Assembly (NCBI GenBank): GCA_030220185.1
Contig: JASPKZ010005705.1
Span: 2,219,501 to 2,283,500 of the forward strand
Source: Diploptera punctata
Taxonomy: Eukaryota > Arthropoda > Insecta > Blattodea > Blaberidae
Length of the DNA stretch: 64,000 bases
Direction of reading: 5' to 3'
Shown: positions 1 through 11,454 of the stretch, piece after piece
How the letters are laid out: each line of letters begins with the position of its first letter
How positions within the stretch are numbered: position 1 is the stretch's first letter
Program-made: the position numbers and the translations under genes
The notes under the pieces: generated by a model
Database searches by the model: none
The model's input: only the letters and a program-made list of their open reading frames with translations
What the model was told of the DNA's origin: nothing

Positions 1-58
1 ATCTCATCCCTCGACTCGACACTTAGTTGGACACGAGTTGAGGATATTTTAATATTAT
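1..58 (+). mobile_element. SINE-3, 3' end only
   Basis: This matches the tail of the fuller SINE-3 copies at 21307-21612 and 21851-22133, which also carry 'cacgagttgaggatattt' before an AT-rich end. The rest of the element lies outside the window. Confidence 0.75.
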
Positions 59-78
59 CAAGAGCAATACCAAAATAG

Positions 79-79
<1 letters not shown>

Positions 80-124
<45 letters not shown>
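80..124. repeat. (TA)n microsatellite
   Basis: About 20 uninterrupted TA units are visible directly. Confidence 0.95.
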
Positions 125-126
<2 letters not shown>

Positions 127-590
127 ATGTATAATTCACGACCGAGAATGAATTGTCCAAAGAGACAAATACACGCGTGATATTTTAAAAGAATATTTAG
201 TGAATGCAGTTTTTAATACATAATGTTAATTTTACGTACTTAAAAATCGTTGACCCCTGATTTGAGTTCGAGAATCTCTGAATCAGAGGCGAGTATTGTA
301 AATACTAGATCGCCAAGACCGGATGTCCCATTTCGTAGATTTATGGAACGAAGAGAATATCAAGCCTTAAAAAAAGGGGATATCTTAGGAAAATTTGCCT
401 GTTCTTTCAAGTGTACACTTGAATTACATCGTTAATAACATGATATTTAAGTAGGCTGGCTGGCCATAACATTAAAACCACACATTGATTGAAAAAAAGT
501 AAGCTATAAATTTATTATGATTGTATTTTTTTTTCTTTTTTGGGAACTCAATTTTTTAATTATTTGTTTTAAACATTTTCAAAAAAAGAA
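125..590. other. AT-rich spacer, no recognised gene
   Basis: A 61-codon open frame at 250-435 has no recognisable domain. The stretch around 427-480 (aagtaggctggctgg) resembles 3602-3655, so a further low-copy repeat may lie here. I see nothing else. Confidence 0.5.
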
Positions 591-1349
591 TTATCATAAG
601 TAATGCCACGAGTGATTTCCAAATTATCGATAAATTCACGACTCATGAAGTGAGGAGTGAATTTACCTAGAGAATTTGTAAATCAAGACTGGCATTTGTT
701 AGGACTATTTAACGAATAAAATTAAGCTGTTTACTCACAAATGATTATTTAACTATAGTTATTTTAAAATCTTTGTATCTTTAATGTAAACGGCGATGTT
801 TGAAAACAAATGAGAAACGATAGGTACGCTTCAATTGCTTCTTTTGTTTATCACTGCAACCAGATCATACTATTTATTGTCAAAGGAACGCAATATTGTA
901 AGAATACTCTCTAGTGGAGAAAAAATGAAACACACCAAACTGTATATTAATTCATTTCTGATGTTGTATGATGTAAATATTACAATTATATTTTTCTGGA
1001 TTATTACCTGGGAAAAAATACATTTAAGAAAGTGCAAACAGTGGTTTCTTTTTTTGGTGGTATAATCAATTGCTACAAATGTTTTTATATTAACTCCTGG
1101 AAGCGCTGTGTGTTGACATTCATGCACTATATATACAATCAGGTATAGCCGTATTTCTTGGTGAGTCAGTCACTGCAAAATAATGGTCAGACCTGTTCAG
1201 AATATTAAAAAGGAGGAGCTTTCTTTAATATGGTACATTTAACACTGATAAATATTTCGTGAAACACGACTCTGATTGGTTGTATAACAGAAATCATTGA
1301 ATCGTGACTGGTCATTGACTCCCATTTGGGGCAGGAGTTAAATAGTCAG
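591..1349 (+). mobile_element. R1 non-autonomous element, copy 1
   Basis: R1 copies start at 'cataagtaatgccacgagtg' and end at 'ggggcatgagttaaata' or a close variant. The two ends form an imperfect terminal inverted repeat (about 13 of 17 positions). No transposase is encoded. A conserved imperfect hairpin (taaattcacgactca pairing with tgaggagtgaattta) follows about 25 bp from the left end. Other copies lie at 2812, 12863, 13670 and 48432. The superfamily is not identifiable from sequence alone. Confidence 0.75.
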
Positions 1350-1557
1350 TATTAATCCACTTTAAATTAAAAAAAACGGAAATTTTTGTAATAGAATATT
1401 AATAGGTCACGAGTAGTGATGAAAATGAAATTATTAAAATATAATAAATATAGGTATAATTCAAATAGTGACATAACAAAACATTATAAACATTTTAAAC
1501 CATTATATTTTTCTCATAAAGCATAAATATTTTCTTCTTTATTTTCTTAGTTTAAGC
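1350..1557. other. AT-rich spacer
   Basis: No feature recognised. The last 8 bp (gtttaagc, 1550-1557) are the left target-site duplication of the next element. Confidence 0.5.
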
Positions 1558-1677
1558 CAGAGCCGCCCAAACTTATTTGTATCGCGGGCCAGATGGAAGA
1601 AATATGAATGTAGCGCGGGCCATAGGCCTTATTAAAGCTGTTATGGAATATTATTATGAACTAATTAATTAATTAAC

Positions 1678-2092
1678 TCACCGGCACTATCTAACCCCGA
1701 AGGTTCATGGCCGCGTAGACATAAGCTCTCCATGTATCCATATCCTGAACTAATGTTTTCCAATCATTCCCTATATAATCTACTTTCCTCAAATCATAAT
1801 GTTATTCTCCCATCTCATTCTTGGTCTACCATCTGGGCGTTTTCCCTCTGGATTTTCCTACAAGAAGCTCCCATGCACCTCTTTCATTCCACAGTCGTGT
1901 CACATGTCCTGCCCATCGCAGTCTATGAGACTTAACTGTTATTATATCTGGCTTCCTATAAAGAACATGTAGTTCACTGTTATGAAGTATTCTCCATTCA
2001 CCTGTCTGTTTATGTCTCTTTGGTCCAAACATTTCCCTAAGAACTTTATTCTCAAATACTCGTAATCTCCTTTCCCCCCTTTAAGTAAATGT
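1678..2092 (-). mobile_element. RTE-A LINE, 5'-truncated 3' fragment
   Basis: The minus strand encodes degenerate pieces of the RTE-A C-terminus, including 'HRLRWAGHVTRLWNERGAWE'. It ends in the family 3' terminus (ttcg-atagtgccagtgag in the full copy; degenerate here). It sits inside the hAT element 1558-2643. Confidence 0.8.
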
Positions 2093-2097
2093 CCATG

Positions 2098-2157
<60 letters not shown>

Positions 2158-2197
2158 AGCTCTATTATAGCCATAGGCCCTATTATAGTTATTATGG

Positions 2198-2272
<75 letters not shown>

Positions 2273-2282
2273 GTTATTATTA
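2098..2282. repeat. (ATT)n microsatellite, two blocks
   Basis: Long ATT runs at 2098-2155 and about 2200-2282 are separated by a short palindrome-like stretch (agctctattatagccatagg). Predicted poly-Ile, poly-Tyr and poly-Asn frames here are artefacts of the repeat. Confidence 0.95.
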
Positions 2283-2397
2283 TTGTGGAAAGCAACGGGA
2301 AGCTACCACTCCTACAATTCCCTAGTAAAGCTGCAAGCATGGCATGCAAATGCTATGATTGCAGTGAAGGACCTGCCTTCGGGCAGAATTACTGTGG

Positions 2398-2399
<2 letters not shown>
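2283..2399 (+). mobile_element. SINE-1, 3' half
   Basis: It carries the SINE-1 block from 'tgtggaaagcaacgggaagc' to 'cttcgggcagaattactgtgg'. The tRNA-like head is missing. (ATT)n tracts lie on both sides. Confidence 0.85.

Positions 2400-2466
<67 letters not shown>
2399..2466. repeat. (ATT)n microsatellite
   Basis: A direct ATT run sits immediately after the SINE-1 tail. It probably grew from the short tandem repeat that ends this SINE. Confidence 0.95.
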
Positions 2467-2811
2467 TTAAGCGTGTGTTGATTTGCTACTTTTCTTATGT
2501 CGATATAACATATTCCACAAGTTCTTGTTCCATTACTAATAGACAAATATTTTAATTTATTAGAATGCTACAGGCCTACAGGAGCAGAATATAAAGTGAT
2601 GGAGGGCCGTATCCGGACCTCGGCCGTAGTTTGGGCGTCCCTGGTTTAAGCTCTCTCCCTTTGCAGATAGTTCGAAGTTACCCTGAATTTACGAGGAATT
2701 AACCCGAAGGGAAAAAATTTTAACTCTGGATGATAGGCCTACACATTTTTTTGACCACAAGGGTATAGAGGGGTCCTCTCCGAACAACAAGAGCATTAAA
2801 GCAAGACTCAT

Positions 2812-3575
2812 TATTCATAAGTAATGCCACGAGTAATGTCCAAATGATCGATAAATTCACGACTCATGAAGAGAGGAGTGAATTTATCTAGAGAATTTGG
2901 AAATCAAGAGTGGCATTTGTTAGGACTATTTAACGAATAAAATTAAGCTGTTTACTCACAAATCATTATTTGACTATAGTTATTTTAAAATATTTATATA
3001 TTTAATGTAAACGGCGATGTTTGAAAACAAATGTGAAACGACTGGTACGCTTCATTTGCTTCTTTGTTCTCACTGCAACCAGATCTTATTATTTATTGCC
3101 AAAGGATCGCAATGTTGTAAGAATGCACCCTAGTGGAGAAATTTATAACCAACGTTATAGACTTCTGATGTCCTATGATGTAAATATGTCAATTATATTT
3201 TTCTGTAACGTCATTTCCTGGAAAATAATTCGTTTAAGAAAGTGCAAACAGTGGTTTCTTTTCTTTTCTTTTTTTTTTTCTTTTTTGTGGTATAATCAAT
3301 TCTTACAAATGTTTTTATATTATCTCTCGCATTCGCTTTCTGTTGATATTCATGCACTATATATATACAATCTCGTAGCCGTATTTCAGAGAGTCAGTCA
3401 CTGCAAAATAATGCTATGACCTATTCAGAATGTTAAAAATGAGGTGCTTTCTTTATTATGATAAACTTTAGTTGGTAAATTTTAGGCTAAACACGACTAT
3501 GATTGGTTGTAAATAAAAAATCATTGAAATGTGATTGCCATTAACTCCCATTTGGGGCATGAGTTAAATAATCAT
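2812..3575 (+). mobile_element. R1 non-autonomous element, copy 2
   Basis: It aligns throughout with copy 1. It has the left end 'cataagtaatgccacgagta', the internal hairpin, and the right end 'ggggcatgagttaaataatc'. Confidence 0.8.
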
Positions 3576-3844
3576 ATTAAACAAGAATAATATGATAGGC
3601 AATTACATTGCTAATGACATGATAATTAAGTAGTCTGGCTGGTTATAAACCATAGCTAAGTCATATTTAAGTCATATTGTAGAGATTGGTAGGCAGAATA
3701 ATCTATTATTCAAGTTAGACGCATGTCAGCAGAGTAATAATTGTAATAGTAAAACTAAGGTAAATGCGTATCGTCATGAGACTGAGAACAGAAAGCTCGT
3801 GGAGTCTATGAATGCAGGTCGTTAAATAAAATACTACCAACTAA
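3576..3844. other. Spacer, no recognised gene
   Basis: Nothing recognised, apart from a short stretch at 3602-3655 resembling 427-480. Confidence 0.4.
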
Positions 3845-3845
3845 C

Positions 3846-4772
3846 TAGCTCACTGGCACTATCGAACCCGTAGATTCATAACCGCACGGACATAAGCTCT
3901 CCACAATCCCTATCCTGAGCTAATGTTTTTCAATCATCCCTATATAATCTACAATTCTCAAATCATGGTTAATGTTATTCTCCCATTCCATTCTTGGTCT
4001 CTCAACTGGGCGTTTTCCCTCTGGTTTTCATACAAGAAGCTTCCATGCATGCCTTTCATTCCCCTTTCGTGCCACATGTCCAGCCCATCGCAGTATACGA
4101 GACTTAACTGTTCTTATTATATCTGGCTTCCTATACTTATCATGTAGCTCACTGTTATTTAGTCTTTTCCATTCACCTGTCTGTTCATCTCTCTTCGGTC
4201 CAAAAATTTTCCTAAGAACTTTATTCTCAAATACTCGTAGCGTCCTTTCCTCCCTTAAAGTAAGAGTCCATGTTTCGCAACCATATAATATAACTGGTAG
4301 AATAACAGTTTTATATACTTTCACTTTAACTTTTTTTTTAAAGGAGTTGGGACGACAAGAGTCCCTGTAATGCATAGTCGCACGCATTTCCAGAATTGAA
4401 CCTATGTTAAATTTCTCTGTGAATTTCATTCATATTTGTGATTATTGTTCCTAGGTATTTGAAATCAGCCACCTCCTCAAAATTCCCCTCATTTGTTATC
4501 AGCTGTCCATTTCCATTACATAATGTATTTCTATGTGTGGCTATATATTTAGTTTTATGGATATTTACTTCCAGTTCCAATTTCTTAGTGTTACTCAATA
4601 GTGTGTACGTATTGGCCCTTAGTAACTCCTCGCTATCACCCAATAGTACTACATCATCAGCATAAACTAACAGCTTATTTTATACCATTGAGTTGTAGGC
4701 CTTCATCCTCTAAAGATTTGATGGCATCCTCTAGTACAAAATTAAATAGTAGAGGAGATAATGCATCCATAC
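3846..4772 (-). mobile_element. RTE-A LINE, 5'-truncated, C-terminal third
   Basis: Minus-strand pieces include 'ADFKYLGTIITNMNEIHREI' (post-RT region) and 'YGCETWTLTLREERTLRVFE', then 'GPKRDEQTGEWKRLNNSELH'. These correspond to the end of the RT and the C-terminal arm of the full copy at 53376-56641. A frameshift near 4410-4430 breaks the frame. The fragment ends in the family 3' terminus at 3846. It is a dead, 5'-truncated copy of the usual LINE kind. Confidence 0.85.
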
Positions 4773-4937
4773 TTGCCTACTATAATTGAGATAACTCAGA
4801 ACAGGACCTCTAATTTTAAGAATCCGCATATTTTACGCTCTCTAATTTTTCTGTGGCCAAAGTAAATAAAAAATGTGCAAATTACGCAAGCAAATACGAT
4901 AAATTTGAATGTTGTTTCGAGTGCATCTTTTAATTAT
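4773..4937. other. Spacer
   Basis: AT-rich, nothing recognised. Confidence 0.4.
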
Positions 4938-5045
4938 TATTATTAAAAATCCTGACCCCATTGAGACTCGAACCCCCGACACTCCGACTTGTAGCATATT
5001 GCCTTTACCAACTACTGAAAAAACTACGCTATGGCGTGCCCCAAT
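4938..5045 (-). mobile_element. tRNA-derived SINE-like fragment
   Basis: On the minus strand an internal promoter-like pattern is visible: a B-box-like 'gggttcgagtctcaatgggg' preceded by an A-box-like region with a degenerate D arm. This is the tRNA-head pattern of SINEs. No full SINE body was recognised. Confidence 0.5.
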
Positions 5046-5980
5046 TCTCACAGTCAGGAGGATGAATATTTATGTTGAAAGGTTGTTAGTCTACGAATAC
5101 ATATTTTAAAGCGGTCTCTGATATCTGTGACCAATGCATTTCAAGGATTTTTTCTGATATTAATCAGCAGGAAGTATATGTGCATTCCGATATTATTTTT
5201 CATGCGGATTCGAATTTCAGGTGGCCGTGTTTACATTGTTCATGCGTCATTTGTTCTCATCAAGTTAATGTGTTGTTACCGTCCTCTTCAAATATCAATT
5301 TCCCAGAAACTTTTATTTTTAATGTTACTTTATTTTTCCTACAAACTTTTCTTCCACATCCTGCCTTGAGCGGGATGTTTATATCTTGAAGACATTTTAA
5401 GTAAATCATTACGAAACAGAGAAGCACATTACAGTACGTAAGTAAGCTTGTAGTTGCAAGGTAGACATTTGTCAGTATTATAAGGCCTTCTATATTATAT
5501 GCCTACTCTTTTCTTGAAATTTAAAATAATCCTCCCCATCTTCATTCCGAGCTCTAATACTATAATTTTACAACAAAAACTAGAATTACTTGATGTATAG
5601 CTCCTCTTCTTTTACGTAGCTTACGATTAAACCTCGGGAAAAATGATAATAAGCTGGATTAGTATAGAAAACTTTGAATATTAATAGTACGTGATGAAAG
5701 TATAAGTAATTTGAAATTGAATCGCAGAGTTAAAAAGAGAAGGAACTCCAAGTACCGTATCCTACTTTTGAAAAAAAAATCTATATAATGTCTTACAGCT
5801 TGCTCTGATACATATTTTATAAATTACAATATTGATCTCTGCCTACAGGGAATGCAATTATAGCAAGAATTCATAATTTCTGTGTTGCATACGTGTATTA
5901 TCGCTCTTCGAAGGCGGAGTTTCTTCCCCTTTCAACTCAGCGATTCAATTAAAAATTGAAGAAATTATTATGTTTGTATT
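5046..5980. other. Spacer of about 0.9 kb, no recognised gene
   Basis: Two overlapping open frames of about 70-80 codons (5127-5369 and 5180-5389) have no motif I recognise. They are at the length expected by chance in AT-rich DNA. Confidence 0.4.
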
Positions 5981-5983
5981 CAA

Positions 5984-6960
5984 TGCCCCAGGTTTGTCAA
6001 TTCGACATTTTCTGGTGGTAATTTTTTTACCGATTTATTTATTTCACCATCATCCGGTATCATGGCAGCTGCCGCCGTCTTCCGGAAACCAAACGCCATT
6101 CCTCTCTATCCATTCATCCATTGATCTTCCTCCATTCCTCTGATATTCATAGCTGCTTGTACCCCTTCTATCCAAGTTTTCTTCGGTCTTCCTCTCTTCC
6201 TCCTTTCCATTGGGATCCATTCCATAACAGTTTTTGGCAATCTTTGCTCTGGCATTCGTTTGACATGACCATACCACTGCAATATTTTCTTTCTATGATG
6301 TCCGGCTCCTCTTGTGCACCCATAATTTCCCTTATTTCTTTATTTCGTATTCTATTCATTCTAGATTTTCCAGCTGATCTTCTTAAAACATCCATTTCTG
6401 TACTTAAAATTCTTTTCATTTCCCTGGTAAGAATTTGCCAGACTTCAGCACCATATGTTAAAATGCTCTGAATTATGGTTTGATATATTTGTAATTTTCT
6501 ATTTTTTTTGTAATATTTTTGCTCCACCAAACAGAGTTTAAAGCATTTATTGCTTGTTTTGTTTGTGCGATTCTATTTTTAATTTCTGCAGCCTTGAATA
6601 TTCCATGTGCCAATTTTCAAAGTCCTTTTTCTTAGCTTTAATCGTCCTAGAGTGTTTTTCCGAGGCATGATGTTTGTTTTTTTAGCATTTTTTCTTTTTT
6701 ATGATGGACGAGGAGCTGGTCCGATGCATCAACCCCAACCTGGGGGAGGGGTAATTTTTGTTCAAGGTTTTCTTCCTCTAGCCTTTGATAGTCCAGTATC
6801 TTACTGCAAGGCAGCAGCGCTAGTTTTGGTCCGCCCTGGGTATTTTATTTTCCCATTACCCGCCATATCTGGTGAGCATTCCCCTATCCGCCACCTGGGG
6901 AGGCGTCCGAAATAAATGTTATACATGATAGATCCGAATGAGCATGTGATCGGGCTCGGG
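5984..6960 (-). mobile_element. LINE-D, internally deleted copy keeping both ends
   Basis: Read on the minus strand, the element starts with a GC-richer leader (about 6960-6660) and enters an APE-endonuclease start with 'LKIGTWNIQG' at about 6600-6630. At about 6586 it jumps directly to the C-terminal part of the polyprotein (EIKNRIAQTKQAINALNSVW, then 'TIIQSILTYGAEVWQI' and 'LSTEMDVLRRSAGKSRMNRI'). Most of the endonuclease and all RT catalytic motifs are therefore missing. The 3' end carries a tail resembling that of SINE-2, with 'ccagaaaatgtcgaattgac' at about 6014-5994. A second copy lies at 52829-56975. Confidence 0.8.
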
Positions 6961-7109
6961 AGCAGAAAAAATACAAACAAATACTGAATAAATATATATA
7001 TATACACACATATTGTATGATTAGGAGCCAGTTTCATGTTTACATAATTTATATCACATACAAAATAAAAATTAGTAATACAAAGGAAAGGAAATAAAAT
7101 AAGTTAATT

Positions 7110-7389
7110 CCAGACTTCTGAGGTTAGGGCCTAGAAAAGCGGGGTTACACTGCTATGATGATATGATATTGATAATATGTTACGCCAGGAGTGTCCTTAA
7201 TCCTAAACTTAATCTAAGGAGAATACGAATGACGATGATTATGATGACCATACAATGTTCGGGGACCGTTTGAGCCTTAAAGTTTCCTTACATTTGTCTT
7301 ACATATGAGGAAAAAACTCTCCTAGGAAACTAGTCGCGACCATGAATCGAACTCGGGCCCGTTGAGTGGCAAGGCACAGCGGTGGACTG
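7110..7389 (-). mobile_element. SINE-2, tRNA-derived
   Basis: The minus strand starts 'gtccaccgctgtgccttg', has a B-box-like 'gagttcgattcatgg', and shares the body segment 'taagacaaatgtaaggaaac' with SINE-1. It then diverges into a SINE-2-specific part (attaagtttaggattaagg). The extreme 3' tail is missing in this copy. Confidence 0.8.
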
Positions 7390-7409
7390 ATTGATAGTGA
7401 TGGAAAAAT

Positions 7410-7920
7410 GTAAATATTTAGGAAATATATTTATCAAAGATAGCAGAGATTTCATGTGCAAGAAATAAATTCAGAAATTTAACAAAATATTTAAACTCTA
7501 TCTTACGCGGGAGAGAAAAAAAAATCCGAAAAGTATAAAGATGTAAATATAGCATCCTACCAGAAGTACTGTATGAAGTGTTACAGTTATGGAACTGAAG
7601 TATGGAGTGTAAAACAGAGATTAAGGAAGAAAATTTTGGCTATTGATTTGGACTTTTAAAAATTTAGAAAAACAAAATTAGAGAAAATACCAAATATACA
7701 AATAAGATAAATACGGAAGGAGATAGAACACCACTGATGAAATACAGAAGTGACATTTGATTTGATATGGACTTATAGTTAGGGTAAACAACAGAAGATG
7801 GCAATGAAAATCGTAGAATGGGTAACGTCAGAAAGAAAGAGATTGGGACGTCTAAACACAGTTGAAAGAACGACATCCTTAAATGGTACTTCAGAACCTA
7901 TTTTACAGTTTAAGAAAATA
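7410..7920 (+). mobile_element. Decayed LINE C-terminal fragment
   Basis: Plus-strand reading gives 'KYLGNIFIKDSRDFMCKK' and later 'SYGTEVWSVKQRLRKKIL', the FKYLG...YG.E.W pattern found downstream of the RT in the other LINEs here. The frame is broken in several places. The family is not assignable with confidence. Confidence 0.55.
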
Positions 7921-7933
7921 TTTTAGTCTAATT

Positions 7934-8925
7934 AACTCACTATCACTATCGAACCTTATGTTCATGGCTGCAGGTACATAAGCTTTCTATAAATCTCTAT
8001 CCTGAGCTAAGGTTTTTCCAATCTTCCCTTATGTAATCTATTTTCCTCAAATTATTATCCCTACTTATTTTTGGCTTACCTACAGGGCGTTTTCCTTCTG
8101 GTTTTCCTAATTTCCATGTTCCTCTTTTGTTCCCCATTCGTACCAAATATCCTGCCCTTCCCAGTCTACGAGACTTAACTGTTGTTATATTTCGTTTCCC
8201 ATAAAAATCATGTAGCTCACTATTATGTAATCTACTCCGTTCACCAGCCTGTTCATCTCTCTTTGGACCAAAAATGTTCCTAAAAACTTTATTCCCAAAT
8301 ACTTTCCTCCTCCCTTAAATTAAGAGTCCATGTTTCGCACCCACATAACATAATTTGAAGAATAATTTTATATATTTTCAGTTTAATGTATTTTTTTTTT
8401 GAGAGAGAGAAGAAGGGACAACAAAAATCCCTGTAATGGACAATAGCATGCATTTCCAGAATTGAGCCTATGTTTAATTTCTTCGTATACCTCATTCCTA
8501 TTTTTAATTATTGTTCCTAGTTATTTGAATCAGCCACTTATACAAAGTTTTCTTCATTTGTCATTAACTATCAACTTCCATTATATAACGTATTTGTATG
8601 CATGATAATATATTTTTAGTTTTATTAATATCTACTTCCAGCCCCAATTTCTTAGTATTACTCAATAGGGTGTGCGTGTTGGGCCTCAGTACCCCCTCGT
8701 TATTGCCTAATACTACATAACCAGAATAAGCTAACTGCATATAAATACCAATTAGTTGAACACCTTATTCATCCTCTTAAGAATTGATTGCATGCTCTAA
8801 TGTAAAATTAAATAGGCCTAGTAGAGGAGACAGTGCATCTCCTTGCTTTAACTCGCTGCTGATTTCAAAACTATCTAAAAACGGTTTGCCTATACACGCA
8901 TCCTACTCTCTGTGTCATTTAGACA
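7934..8925 (-). mobile_element. RTE-A LINE, 5'-truncated fragment
   Basis: The minus strand follows the full copy from the end of the RT domain (8925 side) to the 3' terminus at 7934. The reading frame survives only in pieces, for example 'CGCETWTLNLREEES'. It is more diverged than the 3846-4772 copy. Confidence 0.8.
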
Positions 8926-9345
8926 CATACTAAATCAATAATTTGTAAATAAGGAAAACATTCCAAATTAGACGTTAATATTACCTGTATGTGTGGAATC
9001 CACTAATGAGGCAAGTTTATAGTGTTGAACTAGCATTAATCCTCGCCTAAATGACCTGGTCACCTTATATAAAAAACTATAAGAGACGTTAAGAATCTGT
9101 AATTACTGAAAAGGAAGATGCACCTGTGTTATACATTAATCGTAAGTCAATAACTCACCTCACCATGACTTGCAAGTTCTCGCCTAACGAGCTATTAACG
9201 TAACTATCGGTAATTATTACGTCACTAAATATCTACTCTCATCTTTATTGCTACTACCGTTTTCATGAACACCAGTATTTTGGAGGAATGGGAAATATTA
9301 AAGAATTTATTGGCATAAATGATCTGAATCGAATCATATTTCGAG

Positions 9346-9385
<40 letters not shown>

Positions 9386-9532
9386 CAACAACAACAACAA
9401 CAATAATAATAATAATAATAATAATAATTTCTGCGATTAGAATTTCAAGGAAATTGCACGAAAAGACGAGATGAGAAGTAATAAAAATGATAAAGAATGT
9501 TAAAAGAATCTATATAGGGTATATAGTTGGGT
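8926..9532. other. Spacer with short microsatellites
   Basis: It contains (TA)n at about 9350-9380, then (CAA)n and (TAA)n to 9428. Nothing else recognised. Confidence 0.5.
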
Positions 9533-9810
9533 GTCCACCGCGTGGTCTCGAGATAGCGTGCTACCTTGTCACGCAGCAGGCCCGGGTTAGATTCCCGGTC
9601 GGGAGAGGCTCCTGAGTCAGGTTTTTTTTCGGGGTTTTTCCTCACCTTTAAGACAAATGTCAGGAATCTTAGAACCCAATGTTCCCCGAAAAATATCCGG
9701 CCATTTTAATTATCATTCAATGGTGTGGAAAGCAACAGGAAGCTACCACATCTATAATTCCCTAGTAAAGCTACAAAGCATATCATGAAAATGCTATGAT
9801 TGCAATGAAG
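9533..9810 (+). mobile_element. SINE-1 copy
   Basis: It has the head 'gtccaccgcgtggtctcgag', the B-box-like 'gggttagattcccgg', the shared body 'aagacaaatgtcaggaa', and the 3' block to 'gctatgattgcaatgaag'. The terminal hairpin is truncated. Confidence 0.85.
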
Positions 9811-10111
9811 AAATACAAAATATAATTGGGAAAACAAAATAGATCGAACACGTTCAGTGTGCGGGGAGAGGGAATATGTGTCAATGAAGAGAATTATTGG
9901 GCGACCGAAAACACGATGCAAGAGTACAATGACATGAGACGAATAAATGGACGCAAAACATTAATGATAAAATCGGGGACAAAAGAAAGAGTAATTGATG
10001 ACAGAGAAGGGAAAAATAAATAACAATAATAAAACAATAAAATAATAAAATACTATACCAATACATAAACAAAACAATAACATAACAATAACAATAAAAA
10101 TAATAACAACC
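9811..10111. other. Spacer, AT-rich
   Basis: No gene recognised. The segment 10020-10110 is an AAT/AAC-rich low-complexity tract. Confidence 0.4.
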
Positions 10112-10400
10112 ATCCATAGTAATTCTGCAGAGGGCAGTCTTTCACTGAACATAGCATTTCATGCATCCTGCAGCGTTAATAGGATTATAGGTGTGGTAGC
10201 TTCCCATTGCTTTCCACACACGGTGAAGGAGATGATAATGTTAAGGATGATGAGGATGAAGATGATGGCAGATGATGTTCGGGGACCGTTGGCCTAGCTT
10301 CCCGTATTTGTCTTACAGGTGAGGAAAACCACGAAAAAAACTTCACCCAGGAGCTGTCCCGACCGGAATCCGAACTCGCGCACGCTCCCTCCTCGAGACC
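10112..10400 (-). mobile_element. SINE-1 copy
   Basis: The minus-strand order is head (ggtctcgaggaggg), B-box region, shared body, 'gtgtggaaagcaatgggaag' and the 3' terminal hairpin region near 10135. It is more diverged than most SINE-1 copies. Confidence 0.8.
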
Positions 10401-10667
10401 AGGACATAAGCAACAATCGAACAAAACAATGAAAATAATAATAATATAATAATAATATAATAATAATAATATAATAATACTATAATAATCATAATAAATA
10501 CAAACTATTACTTTATAAGAATCATATAATAATAATAATATTATTATTATAATCATATATAATAATAATATAAATTATTATAATAATAATATATAATATA
10601 ATAACTATTATTATTATAATAATAAATAAGAATAATAATATTAATTATTATAATCTATACTAATCCT
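10401..10667. repeat. ATA/AAT low-complexity tract
   Basis: Irregular AAT and ATA repeats with short inverted ATAAT/ATTAT segments. Confidence 0.8.
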
Positions 10668-11450
10668 CCCTTCCTTCTTCTCCTCCTCCTCCCCTCCTCA
10701 CCCTCCTCCTCTTCTCCTATCCTCTTCTCCCTCCCTCCTCCTCCTCTTCCTACTCCTCCTATCCTCCTCTCCTCCTCCTCTCCTCCTCCTCCTCCTCCTC
10801 TCGTCTTCTTCTACTCCTCCTCCTCATCCTCCTCTCCTCTCCTCCTCTCCTCCTCTCCTCTCCTCCTCCGCCTCCTCCTCCCACTCCTCCTATTCTCCGC
10901 CTCCTTCTTCTTTCCCTCCTCCTCCTTCTCTCCTCATCATCCCTCCTCTCCTCCTACTCCTCTCCTTCTTCTCCTCCTCCCCCTCTTTTCTCCTCCTCCT
11001 CTCTCTTCTTCTCCTCCTCCTACTTCCTTCGTCTTCTCTTCTCTTCTTCTTCTTCTCCTTCTTCTTTTCTTCTTCTTTCTTCTTCTTCTTCTACTCGTCT
11101 TCTTCTCTTCTTCCTTCTTCTTCTTTCTTCTTCTTCTTCTTCTTAGTCTTCTCTTCTTCTTTCCGCTTCTTCCTTCTATACTCTTCTCTTCTGCTACTTC
11201 TTCTGGCAATTCTTCTCTTCTTTTCTTTCTTCTTCTACTTCTGTTCCTTCTATTCTCTTCTTCTTCGTCTTCTTCTCTTCTATGCTTAGCCTCTTCCGCT
11301 TCTCTTCTTCGTCTTCTTCTTCGTCTTCGTCGTCTCTTCTTCTTCTTCTTCTCTTCTTCTCTTCTTCGGCGTCTTCTTCTCGTCTTCTCTTCTTCTTCTT
11401 CTTCTTCTTCTTCTTCCTTCGTCTTCTTCTCTTCTTCTTCCTCCCCCTGG
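10668..11450. repeat. Polypyrimidine tract of about 780 bp, (CTC)n to (CTT)n
   Basis: The plus strand is almost entirely C and T. It is CTC-rich on the left and grades to CTT-rich on the right, with rare interruptions such as 'ctatgcttagc' near 11280. All Lys/Arg/Glu-rich or Ser/Leu-rich frames over it are repeat artefacts. Confidence 0.95.
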
Positions 11451-11454
11451 CGCC

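Larger units (their letters stand above)
1558..2643. mobile_element. hAT-type DNA transposon, non-autonomous, with nested repeats
   Basis: The ends are cagagccgcccaaact (left) and the reverse complement of cagggacgcccaaact (right), a 16-bp terminal inverted repeat with two mismatches. The element is flanked by a perfect 8-bp target-site duplication, gtttaagc (1550-1557 and 2644-2651). An 8-bp duplication with CAG...CCAAACT ends is a hAT hallmark. The interior has been filled by an RTE-A 3' fragment, a SINE-1 fragment and (ATT)n tracts. No transposase was seen. Confidence 0.85.

Noticed and set aside
1942..2555. Several proteins rich in Ile, Tyr, Asn or Leu
   Set aside because: They are translations of (ATT)n arrays in different frames.
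6607..6915. 102-codon plus-strand frame
   Set aside because: It is antisense to the leader of LINE-D, which reads sensibly on the minus strand into the endonuclease start.
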